NCBI GenBank assembly: GCA_048213135.1
Contig: PS015106.1
Location: 51,738 to 115,737, forward strand
Length of the DNA stretch: 64,000 bases
Reading direction: 5' to 3'
Source: Reclinomonas americana ATCC 50394
Lineage: Eukaryota > Jakobida > Jakobea > Jakobida
Within the stretch, counting starts at the first letter, position 1. Each line of letters opens with the position of its first letter. Positions 1 through 9,524 of this stretch are shown piece after piece. The notes under the pieces were generated by a model. The model searched no databases. It was not told the DNA's origin and worked only from the letters and a program-made list of their open reading frames with translations. A program made the position numbers and the translations under genes.

Positions 1-599
1 CGCGATCAACATCGGCGATGCTTCGTTCTGCAACCACACACACACACACGCTCCACTCACCGATAGTTCCTCTGGCCGACACACGTGTTGAGCCACTGGC
101 AGTGATGATCGAAATGGCCGACGCACTTGTTGCAGAGGCGGCAGTGCTTGCTCCTCTTGTGCCTGGAGACCACACATCAGCAGCACTGCGCGACCACCAG
201 AGCACCACCAGCAAGATGACTCACACATACAGCTGGCAGTAGTAGCAGTCCTCGTAGTCCTTGTTGCTGTCGCTAAACGTGCTGGCAAACTTCGCCTGCA
301 TCGCCTTATCCAGGATCATGGGATCCGACGGGTCAATCACCGTCGCCCAGATCTTCAGCGTCACCACCGTCGCCAGCAACACACCAAAGATCTGTCACGC
401 ACAAACATTCAAGACCTGCTCTTATCGGGAGAAGGGCGATGAGCGTGCACGCAACAGCCATCGTCACAATGCCCGCCTCCCGCGGCAACGTGGGTCCCAC
501 CAGCACGTAGTAATACACGGCAAACACCACAATGAGCGCCCACGCAATGAGCTGCGGAGGTCCCAGCGGTCGCGAGAATCCAGTCACACGAACATAATC
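1..599 (-). CDS. DHHC palmitoyltransferase, ZDHHC1/11-like (partial)
   Basis: Protein S-acyltransferase of internal membranes. Reading leftwards, exons at 599-456, 391-225 and 162-61 join in phase. The first gives a membrane segment ([18 protein letters not shown]). The join 456/391 rebuilds a second segment running into [12 protein letters not shown], which matches the DPxD element after TM2 in ZDHHC1/11. The 162-61 exon carries the zinc-binding catalytic core [16 protein letters not shown] followed by [13 protein letters not shown]; the DHHC cysteine is the acyl acceptor. Introns are 392-455 (donor GTTGCG) and 163-224 (donor GTGAGT). An AG acceptor at 600-601 implies an earlier exon with the start codon, which I could not place. 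The 3' part (TM3-4 and tail) lies left of position 1; the splice into 1-27 is unclear. DHHC identity is firm, the ZDHHC1/11 subgroup less so. Confidence 0.85.
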
Positions 600-1348
600 C
601 TATCGGGAAATGATGATGATATGACGATGATAGAAGACAACGATGATGACGAATGAACACACCGTGAAGAACTCCTGTGTGTGTGAGAGAGAGAGAGAGA
701 GCGAGTGAGTGTGAGTGAGTGGAAAAACGAAATCGAGCTCATTCTCGTTCTGAATAACGATCACAGCACGCACACACTCTCTCACACACGCGAACACACA
801 CAGAGAGGGCGACAGAGAGAAAGAGAGAGCGATCACTCGCACACACTTTCGCGTCATGGCAAGCCCCCTCTCACCTCTGGCGCACTCCCTGAGCACAGCG
901 GCATGTGAGAGCCGGAGACTGCGCGTCGCTCCTCTTGCGACATGACCACGCGCGGAGACGCAAGTCGACTCGATCGCGAGGAGGCAGGTGGTGCAGAGCT
1001 CATTTGCACTTCTTACTGCTGCACTCTCTCTCTCTAACTGTGACTCTGACTCACTCACACCACACGCACGTGCGTTGGAGCCCTACCACGTGCGCTCACT
1101 GCGTGCGTTCTCTCTCTTGGAGGCCCGGTGGTGATCGGAGTGCGATCGACCGTTGGGTCGGTCGGTTCATTCCATGGCAGTTACTCTTGGCGGTGTGCGA
1201 GAGAAGGAGTTTTGTTTTTCCTTTGCCATCTCTCTTCTCTCTCACCGAGCGTGTGTGTGTGCGTGAAGGCTTGTTCTGACTGCGTACTTACCCGCTCAGA
1301 GCGTCCGATTGACGAGCAATGTCGCACAACTTTACACGGTGTGTTTTC

Positions 1349-1350
<2 letters not shown>

Positions 1351-1400
<50 letters not shown>
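1351..1400. repeat. (AG)25 microsatellite
   Basis: Uninterrupted AG dinucleotides, followed by TAGTAGTAC and then the N-gap at 1410. The assembly probably broke because of this tract. Confidence 0.98.
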
Positions 1401-1403
<3 letters not shown>

Positions 1404-1409
1404 TAGTAC

Positions 1410-1767
1410 NNNNNNNNNNNNNNNNNNNNNNNNNNNNNNNNNNNNNNNNNNNNNNNNNNNNNNNNNNNNNNNNNNNNNNNNNNNNNNNNNNNNNNNNNNN
1501 NNNNNNNNNNNNNNNNNNNNNNNNNNNNNNNNNNNNNNNNNNNNNNNNNNNNNNNNNNNNNNNNNNNNNNNNNNNNNNNNNNNNNNNNNNNNNNNNNNNN
1601 NNNNNNNNNNNNNNNNNNNNNNNNNNNNNNNNNNNNNNNNNNNNNNNNNNNNNNNNNNNNNNNNNNNNNNNNNNNNNNNNNNNNNNNNNNNNNNNNNNNN
1701 NNNNNNNNNNNNNNNNNNNNNNNNNNNNNNNNNNNNNNNNNNNNNNNNNNNNNNNNNNNNNNNNNNN
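1410..1767. other. Assembly gap (N)
   Basis: A run of N directly after an AG microsatellite. Frames drawn through it have no meaning. Confidence 1.
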
Positions 1768-2716
1768 TTTCTCACTCACGGTCGCGTCCGTGTTCAACTT
1801 GAGCGGAGTTGCGGTCGCATGGACACACAGCACCTGTCTTGTGGTGGTGCACACGTGTGTGCGCGCGCGCGTGCGTGTGTGGGGGTGATTCAGAGGACAA
1901 CACACACGAGCGTGGAGGGTGTTTTGCGCAGCGCTGCGAATCACGGTTTTCGAGTTGCATGATTCGTTTGCCCGCCCCCGTCTTTCACGCCAGACTACAC
2001 CTGCACATGTGCACACTCGTGGCGTGTGCACAACACCCACGCCACGGAGCGAGTCGCACAACGGCCACACGCGTCCAGTCGCATGGGGGACATATTCCCA
2101 AAGAGGTGTTTCGCGCCGTCGATATCTTGTGCTTGCCGCATTCGTGCGGACCGTTTTGTGACCGCTCTGCGCGTGTCTCTCTCCACGCATTGCACTGTGC
2201 TCATGTGTACCCACATGCGGGCCCGCTTTTCCCTGCCATGTTCGGGGCAAGTGCAAGTTGAGAATGCATGTATGATCGATGTGCAGTCCGGAAATCCCGA
2301 TTTGCCGATCACATTCACTGACCGCGCTTGTGTGTGTGCGCACACGCTCAACTCGCACACAAACGCACACACAGTGGCAGTTGTTTGTGCGCGTTTCTGC
2401 AACACGTGCACACGACAGAGACAGTGAAAGGAAGAGAGAGAGAGAGAGAGAGCACACGCACACACAAACGCGTCCGTGTTGTAGCTCTTGTTAATACGCG
2501 CACCTTGGACGACGATCCCGGACTCACACTCCACTCGCACCCTCACTCGCACACCTTTCTGTGCGAGTGTGTGCGTGCGTGTCATTGGCGGCACTTGTGT
2601 GCGTGTGTGAAAACCAGTGAGGCAGCCTCATGGTGCGTGTGTGCGCGCGCGCGTCAATAGCGCGACATGTTTGCTCAAACGCTCACTTCTCTCTCTCCTC
2701 TCACACACGCACACAG

Positions 2717-5375
2717 TTTGGCCTCTTCTCCATCTCCACCAAGGAGGGAGGAGAACCGCAGCCATTATACCCATGTGGTGCGCTCTCATACACACACACA
2801 CACACTCTATGCCTCATTGATTACGTTGTATTGATCTCTCTTTCTCTGTCACAGACCTATGCGAAAAGGTCTTCACCTCGCAAGGCAACATGCGACGACA
2901 CAGGACAGTGGCTCACCGTGGTGCGCCTCCACCTCCTCCACTGGAGCAACTGGTGGTCATGTCGCCGACATTCATCAGTCGCACGGAGAAGTATGGAGCC
3001 TCGGTGCAGCCTGTGCTCGGCATCAAGCCACCGCCTACAAGTAGTCACGCTGTTGATGATGATGATGAAGGCTATGATGGAGGGGATCAGCTGCAACAGC
3101 AACGGCAACGAGACGAGGAGCTGTTGGCCATGAGCAGACGGCGATCGTCGATTGCGGTAGTTGCTCCGTCGGCGACGGCCGCGGGAAGGAGAGGTCGTCG
3201 CGCGAGTGCAGAGGATGCGTTTAGCAATGCGACGCTGGAGAGTGGGAGCGGCGGCGGCGGCGGTGACAGTGGCAGCAGTCGGATGGAGAGCGATCGCGAG
3301 AGCGGTGGAGTCGAAGCGTTGATGAGAATGCCGTCCGGTCGAGGTTCATTCGCCTGTCTCTGTTTGCTCTGTCATTGTTAGTTGCTGACTGTGCGTGCGC
3401 AGGCGCGTTCATGTCGGCGGAGATCGTATTTGAGCCGGCGCTGTCGTCGTCGGGCGGCAGTCACACGGGGTCGGTGTCGTCGGTGACGTCGCGCACGGGT
3501 GCCAGCCACATGTCGAGTGTGATTGCGAGCGAACGGAGTGGCCTGCGTGGGGCGGCGGTGGTGCCGAGCAGTCGACATGTGTCGCTGTCGTCGTGGCAAG
3601 ATGCTACGGGCGGCAATGAGGATTACACGACGCTGTCGCGGCACTCGTCCGAGTCGTCGTTTGGCGACTCGTCGCGGCGGCCGCCGAGCTCCAATGTCAG
3701 CGAGGGTCGTCGTGCCTCGGAGTCACTGGCCATTCACGAGGGCACGGGCCAGCTGCGCCCGGTCACGGCTCAAGTGGAGATGCCGTTGTCGGCCGTGCTG
3801 TTTCCGCGCAGTGGCAGCAGTTCGCGCATGACGGCGTCTCGGCGCTCGTCGCACTCCTCGTCAGGTCGCTCGCTGCTCGCCTCTCGGCGCTCCTCCCACT
3901 CGTCGTCTGGTCGGTCGTTGGTGGCGGCTGGCCAGCGGGCGGCGGCGCTTCTAGACACCACCAACATTATCATGGACGAGGAGGAGTCGGAGGAAGAGGA
4001 AGACGAAGACGAAGAAGAAGAAGAGGAGGAAGAGGCAGCGGCGGCAGAAGGCCAAGGACACGCAGCAAGAGATCGAGAGCAAGGGCGTTCTCGGAGTGGC
4101 AGTGGTGGCGACGGCGACGGAGACCACGGCATGTGGGCGCGGAAGCGCGAACGTGCATCCGACAAAACGGGTGACACGACAGCGTCGCGTGGCATGGCCA
4201 TTGATCTGTCGTCGATGCACGCCGAGGACATTGAGGATGGAGACGACAGCGAGCAAGGACCGTTCACACCGGGTGCTGGGCCGTCGCCGTCGCGCCCCTC
4301 GATACCGGCAGCGGCCGACTCTCACCTTTATCACCGACAACCTCAGTCTGCCTGGGCGGCCTCGGCGCCGGCTCCACCACCTCCGTCATTAGCTGCTGAT
4401 TCGCGACAGAGCAGCCGCCACTATCAGCAACAACAACAACAACCGCCGCAGCAGCAACAACATCACCAGCCGTCGTATCAACAATTACCGTCACCTGCTT
4501 CATTATCGCCGTCGCTTTCACAACAGTTCCGTCAACATTCCCAGCCTCAGCAACAACAACAACTGCCGTTGTCGCATTTCCACCATCGACACAACACCAT
4601 ATTACTGCATCAATCTCCGGCCAACGTCGCAGCAGCGCCCATGCTTCCCGCACCGCCATTACTATACCACGCGCATCAATATCACGCGCCGCCGCAGTTT
4701 ACACCTCTCGCTGGCTACGGTTCCGCGTCTTCGTCGTCCTCGTCAACCTCGTCGTCACCGCTGCCGATGTCGTCGACACCATCGCCGGCAATGTCACCTG
4801 CGCCATCGCCCTCCATAATGTACGGGGCCGGTGGCAGTCGGAGTGGCAACAGAAGTCCGGTGCTGCACGGCCGCAGCGGTGCTTACGGGCATGCCTCGCC
4901 GCCGGCCACTGGCCCGCTCGCCACCATCCACGCACTCCGGCAACAAATGGGCTTGGTCGCCGACGCGGAAATGATGTCCATGGACGAGACGGAGGCCGCC
5001 GAGGCCGCCGCAGCCGCTGCGGTACTCCAGCAAGTGCGGATGAGTGCGCCATCGGACATTGGCGCGCTGATGCGGCAGGCGCCGCCGCGGCACTCGTCGG
5101 ATGTGGAGATTCAAGAGTTGATATCGCGGAGCATGGGCGCTCCGGGCTCCGCTGCACCCACGCCCCCCCTCAATGATTCTTTAGGGAGCGACCGGGACGC
5201 AGACGGCGCTGCGGGAGACGGCGGCGACGGAGCGAGTGGCGATGACGGCTTTAGTCGAGCGAGTGGCAGTGGCACGGAGGAGAGCGGCAGTGTGGATGGG
5301 TCGCGGCCGATGGATGCTGATCAGGAGGGTCTGCGAGAGGCACGGCGATCGCTGGCTCGCGCTTTGTGGAGATAG
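2717..5375 (+). CDS. Single C2H2 zinc-finger protein with long disordered tail (5' incomplete)
   Basis: Probable nuclear DNA- or RNA-binding regulator. Exons 2717-2777, 2855-3343 and 3403-5375 join in phase; the stop is TAG at 5373-5375. The first join recreates one classical C2H2 finger: the first Cys is the last full codon before the intron (TAC CCA TGT G), and the next exon continues DLCEKVFTSQGNMRRH then RTVAH, giving C-x2-C-x12-H-x4-H. After the finger come poly-Pro, Asp-rich and Gln-rich stretches, many Ser/Arg-Arg-Ser motifs that suit kinases, a 22-residue acidic run near 3975-4035, poly-Gln tracts near 4425-4565 and Ser runs near 4725. No second domain is visible. The start codon must lie in an upstream exon I could not fix. 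The codon bias and uninterrupted 650-codon last exon support real coding. Confidence 0.8.
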
Positions 5376-5649
5376 AAGTGGTGGTAATAGTCTGGCCCAT
5401 ACCGGTAATGATGCTTTCTTTTTCACTGTTAGTGGTTGTTGATATTGCTGCCATGCATTCGTCACTCTCTATCTTCTCCGCTCGTCGTAATCGTTGTCGA
5501 TTTTCTGCTCTGCGTCTCGGTTTTCTTTTTTGTTTGATTTCTTTGTTGTTTTGTTGTTGTTGTTGTTGTTGTCGCTTGTTTGCTTGCAGCGTTAGGCATA
5601 AGTTTTGAATACGAGAAGAGAGTACATGAAAAGCACACATCCACGTATA
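5376..5649. other. Intergenic region between convergent genes
   Basis: Between the zinc-finger stop codon and the stop of the leftward membrane-protein gene. It holds T-rich and (TTG)n sequence near 5530-5585 and no supported gene; it presumably holds both 3' UTRs. Confidence 0.6.
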
Positions 5650-6296
5650 TCACTTGCTCTGCTGCTGCTGCTGCTGTTGTTGTGTTGGACTTGAGCTGCC
5701 AGCAGCCTTCTTGTGCGGTCGCACCTCGGCCACCAGGTGAGCCACGTACGCCAGCAGCCCACTGCCGGTGAGCACCAGCAGCGTCCAGTACGACTTTTGA
5801 TGCAACGAGTCCTACCACACAATGCTGCATGTCAGCGCACCGAGACAAGAAGAAGAACCGGTTACAAAGAGCGCACCTTTCTAAAGTCACTGAGACGACC
5901 TCCAAAGAGCGCCAGCCACGCGACCAAGACCACTTGTGTGGACAAGATCAGCGGGCGATTGGTGGGTGCCAGGAACAAGATGAGTGCCAAGAAGAGCGAC
6001 GCCAGCAGCAGCGACAAGGCCGAGAACTCGTAATGCATGTAGAAGAAGCGACGAGCGAGGCTAACAAAGCTCGTGAGAAAGGATGCGGAAGGGAAGCAGA
6101 GTGGAGCAGGAACGCAACTCGGCATTGGCACCGAGCGAGTCCACGTAATGAGTGAGCTCATCCATGTGCACCGTCCCTTCGCCACTCTCCTTGACACCAA
6201 AGAACGCCATGTTGCCGGGTCGATCGAGGTTCCACGGGTCGGGCGACATGAGCTGCAGAGTGGCCAGCATCAGCCCGAGGGTCGCCGCTGTGAACG

Positions 6297-6300
<4 letters not shown>
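5650..6300 (-). CDS. Multi-pass membrane protein, C-terminal part (unidentified)
   Basis: Three exons are readable leftwards. About 6300-6115 gives a hydrophobic stretch (AFTAATLGLMLATLQLM) then a polar loop (SPDPWNLDRPGNMAFFGV). About 6066-5877 gives two strong membrane segments (SALSLLLASLFLALILFLAP and LILSTQVVLVAWLALFGG). 5811-5650 gives another (YWTLLVLTGSGLLAYVAHLV), then a basic, Ser- and Gln-rich tail ending QSK and TGA at 5650-5652. The join 5877/5811 is in phase with donor GTGCGC. The junction near 6066-6115 was not resolved exactly. The polar loop before the TM pair may be lumenal or extracellular. The 5' part lies in the N-gap at 6355-7213. I do not recognise the family. Confidence 0.7.

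Positions 6301-6301
<1 letters not shown>

Positions 6302-6354
<53 letters not shown>
6302..6354. repeat. (CA)n microsatellite
   Basis: About 26 uninterrupted CA units running straight into the N-gap at 6355. It lies in an intron, or at the edge of one, of the leftward membrane-protein gene. Confidence 0.98.
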
Positions 6355-7213
6355 NNNNNNNNNNNNNNNNNNNNNNNNNNNNNNNNNNNNNNNNNNNNNN
6401 NNNNNNNNNNNNNNNNNNNNNNNNNNNNNNNNNNNNNNNNNNNNNNNNNNNNNNNNNNNNNNNNNNNNNNNNNNNNNNNNNNNNNNNNNNNNNNNNNNNN
6501 NNNNNNNNNNNNNNNNNNNNNNNNNNNNNNNNNNNNNNNNNNNNNNNNNNNNNNNNNNNNNNNNNNNNNNNNNNNNNNNNNNNNNNNNNNNNNNNNNNNN
6601 NNNNNNNNNNNNNNNNNNNNNNNNNNNNNNNNNNNNNNNNNNNNNNNNNNNNNNNNNNNNNNNNNNNNNNNNNNNNNNNNNNNNNNNNNNNNNNNNNNNN
6701 NNNNNNNNNNNNNNNNNNNNNNNNNNNNNNNNNNNNNNNNNNNNNNNNNNNNNNNNNNNNNNNNNNNNNNNNNNNNNNNNNNNNNNNNNNNNNNNNNNNN
6801 NNNNNNNNNNNNNNNNNNNNNNNNNNNNNNNNNNNNNNNNNNNNNNNNNNNNNNNNNNNNNNNNNNNNNNNNNNNNNNNNNNNNNNNNNNNNNNNNNNNN
6901 NNNNNNNNNNNNNNNNNNNNNNNNNNNNNNNNNNNNNNNNNNNNNNNNNNNNNNNNNNNNNNNNNNNNNNNNNNNNNNNNNNNNNNNNNNNNNNNNNNNN
7001 NNNNNNNNNNNNNNNNNNNNNNNNNNNNNNNNNNNNNNNNNNNNNNNNNNNNNNNNNNNNNNNNNNNNNNNNNNNNNNNNNNNNNNNNNNNNNNNNNNNN
7101 NNNNNNNNNNNNNNNNNNNNNNNNNNNNNNNNNNNNNNNNNNNNNNNNNNNNNNNNNNNNNNNNNNNNNNNNNNNNNNNNNNNNNNNNNNNNNNNNNNNN
7201 NNNNNNNNNNNNN
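6355..7213. other. Assembly gap (N)
   Basis: 859 unknown bases. They hide the 5' ends of two divergent genes, the membrane protein (-) and CASP (+). Confidence 1.
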
Positions 7214-9485
7214 AGCGGGAGAGTAGCAGTGTTGCCTCTGCGGAGTTGCTGGCGGTGGAGAACAGGGAGCTGCGGGTGGAGCTGGAGGAGCTGAAGAAGG
7301 AGTTTGTCGATCTCAGGAATCAGGAGGTGGTGATTGAGAGGCTGCAGACGGAGCTGATGGAGATGCGGGCAGAGGTGAGGCAGCGACGAAGCGCGTGTGC
7401 ACTCTGCAGCTGCACTCCTTCTGTCTCTCAAGCACGCGAGAGTGCAGATTGAGCGCAAGGTGAATGAAAAGGTGAAGCAGCGACAGACGGTGTGGCTGGA
7501 GGAGCACCGAGCGGAGCTGGAGCTGAGCCGCACGCGGTGAGGCGCTGTCATGCTGCTGCTGGTGTGCGAGTGTTTGTCTCTGACGCACGCACAGCGAAGC
7601 AGCCGCGCGATCCGAGGCCGAGACGCTCCGTGCAGAGAACGGCAAGCTGCGAGTGGAGGTCACCGAGTTGAAGACGAGTCTGTTTGCGGCCAAAGAGAAG
7701 CAGAGTGAGTGAGTGGCGAGTAGCAGAGCACGGTGAAACTTCTTCCCTCACTGTTGCCATTAGGTGGCACGGACACTGGACTGCAGGCGCAAGTCGACTT
7801 CCAGTCGGCGGAGCTGGAGCGCCTGCAAGGCGAATTGCACACGGCTAACGAACGAGCGGTTTGTCGGCAGCCGCCTACGCTATCCCGCCGTTTCTTTCCT
7901 ACGTTGTTGCTGACCTGTCGCCAGACACAGAGTGCCTCCAAGCAGGCCTCGGGGCGAGAGGACAGGTACATTCTGATTGCAGCATTCATCACGAGTTGTG
8001 TCAATCACCGATTCTTTCTCGCATGCGCAGTCAGGCACGCGCAGTCGACGAGGAGTTCCGGGAACTGGAGCAGTCGTTGCGTCGAGAGCTCGACGCAATG
8101 CGCGAGTACTCGGCGCAGCAGGAGCAGGAGCATATGGCCACAGAGAATGCACTCATTCAGCAAGTGGCTGCTCTGCGCTCCGCTGTCGCCACCAAAGTGC
8201 GTTGGACTGTGTGTGTGTGTGTGTGCGTGTGCTTCTAGGAGGGGAGGATACATCCTTTGCCAACAATACCACGTGCAGGAGAAGCAAGTTCTGCAACTAG
8301 AAAAACAGATCGAAGAGGCGCCATCACGAGAAGACTTTGATCGCGTGCGGTCGCAACTGCGTGTGTTGGAGGCCATGCAACTGGACGGCGATGGCGGTGA
8401 TGGCGACGTGAGTGCACTGGCGCTGGAGAGCTCCGCTGATGGCGTATCAGCGGAAACAATTGCGGGCTTGCGCATCATGGCCCGCCGATTGCAGGACCAG
8501 GTCGTGCAACACAAGGTACGCGGTGGACAACTTCTTCGCCGTTGCTACTGTGACCAGTGCCTCCGAAATGACTCAGCATGCCACTCCTACTCCCAGAATG
8601 CCCTGCAAGAGCGCACCGACGAGCGTGACCGCCTTCAGCAGCAGCTCATCGCTGCGGAGACGCTCAGCTCTGATTTGCGTGCCGAAGTCGCCCGGCTGGA
8701 GGCGGCCAGCGAGCTGACTGCTGCACAGGCCGCCCCGTCCTTCGCCTTGTCGACTGTGATTACTGCTCCACACAAGGTATGTGTGTGCGTGTTCTTGCTT
8801 TCGATTCTGCACGCTACGTGTCACCCACGTTGCTCGACCGCAGCAGGGCGACAGCGACGCCGAAGCCATGCTCAAAATTGTGACGGAGCAACGGGAACGG
8901 CACAAGCGCAAGTGTGCCGAACTGCAAGAGGTGAGAGTCGGCCGATGCTTCCCCCGTCGCGTGCTTTGTGCGTTCTACGCCTTCTCACAAACACGCTTGC
9001 AGGAGGTCAACCACGCCAACGAACAGCTGTTCTTGACGCGACACGAAAACGAAAAGCTGACAGCCGACAATGTCAAGCTGTACGAGAAGATTCGCTTCCT
9101 GCAGAGTTACAAGGAGCGAGAGAGCGGCGGCTCTGCGTCGTCGTCCACGCTGTCCTCGGCTGCTGCGCGGCTCTCCGACCCCACAGAAACCAAGTACCGG
9201 CGTCTGTATGAGGATCAAGTGCACGTCGATCCGTACATGTCATTCAAGGCCAATGTGCGTCCTTTTGCAGCCCATCGTCTCACCTTTTGTCACCTCGTAA
9301 CGCCCGCCCTGCACGCACAGGAACGAGACGACAAGCTGCGGTCGCTGAATGCGGCGGAGCGCGTGACGTTGACCGTGTCGCGCATCATGCTGGGCAGTCG
9401 ATACGGTCGGCTGTTTCTCCTCGTGTACTCAGTGCTGCTGCACTTGCTGGTGGTGGTCATCTTGTACAGATACGGTCGGCGGTGA
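7214..9485 (+). CDS. CUX1 (CASP form): CASP-type golgin: Golgi tail-anchored coiled-coil protein (5' in gap)
   Basis: Homologue of CASP, the Golgi membrane golgin that in animals is made from the CUX1 locus and works in retrograde intra-Golgi traffic. About ten exons with short introns encode long heptad-rich coiled coil (for example ELLAVENRELRVELEELKKE). Family-specific blocks appear in order: EDFDRVRSQLRVLEAMQ; MLKIVTEQRERHKRKCAEL; LTADNVKLYEKIRFLQSY; then ETKYRRLYEDQVHVDPYMSF, the conserved pre-membrane box. The C terminus reads LNAAERVTLTVSRIMLGSRY, then a single hydrophobic anchor (LFLLVYSVLLHLLVVVILY) and RYGRR with TGA at 9483-9485. This is the CASP_C layout. The N-terminal part is in the preceding gap. 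Its stop is 39 bp from the stop of the convergent channel gene. Confidence 0.93.
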
Positions 9486-9524
9486 TAACAGTGATTATAG
9501 ATTCATTATATTTTCGCATTCTTG

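Larger units (their letters stand above)
600..2716. other. Repeat-rich stretch with no assignable gene
   Basis: Between the leftmost DHHC gene (-) and the zinc-finger gene (+), both of which need unlocated 5' exons here. The DNA is dominated by CA/TG, GA/CT and mixed short tracts (about 680-860, 1020-1070, 1230-1410, 1850-1900, 2320-2700) and holds a gap at 1410-1767. Open frames here are driven by the tracts (runs of His-Thr, Ser-Leu or Arg-Glu) and match nothing. It probably contains the divergent promoters and first exons of the two flanking genes. Confidence 0.5.

Noticed and set aside
392-455. Alternative 24-nt intron (GTCTTGAATG...ACAG) in the first DHHC gene
   Set aside because: It gives the wrong phase. 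The 64-nt intron from the GTTGCG donor restores a DPSDP-containing TM2 end as in ZDHHC1/11.
600-1058. Minus-strand ORF of 152 codons upstream of the first DHHC gene
   Set aside because: It is driven by CA/GA tracts and does not supply a plausible first exon in phase with the DHHC exon at 599.
1288-2463. Long ORFs spanning the N-gap and the AG tract
   Set aside because: Openness comes from unknown bases and dinucleotide repeats (Arg-Glu or Ser-Leu runs); there is no conserved content.
3951-4340. Minus-strand ORF rich in Phe/Leu that looks membrane-like
   Set aside because: Antisense of the acidic GAG/GAA run of the zinc-finger protein; CTC/TTC codons mimic a hydrophobic segment.
6302-6354. 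CA repeat as a possible telomeric or CRISPR-like array
   Set aside because: A simple dinucleotide tract with no spacer structure and no telomere-type G-rich unit. No CRISPR, tRNA or rRNA gene was recognised anywhere in the window.
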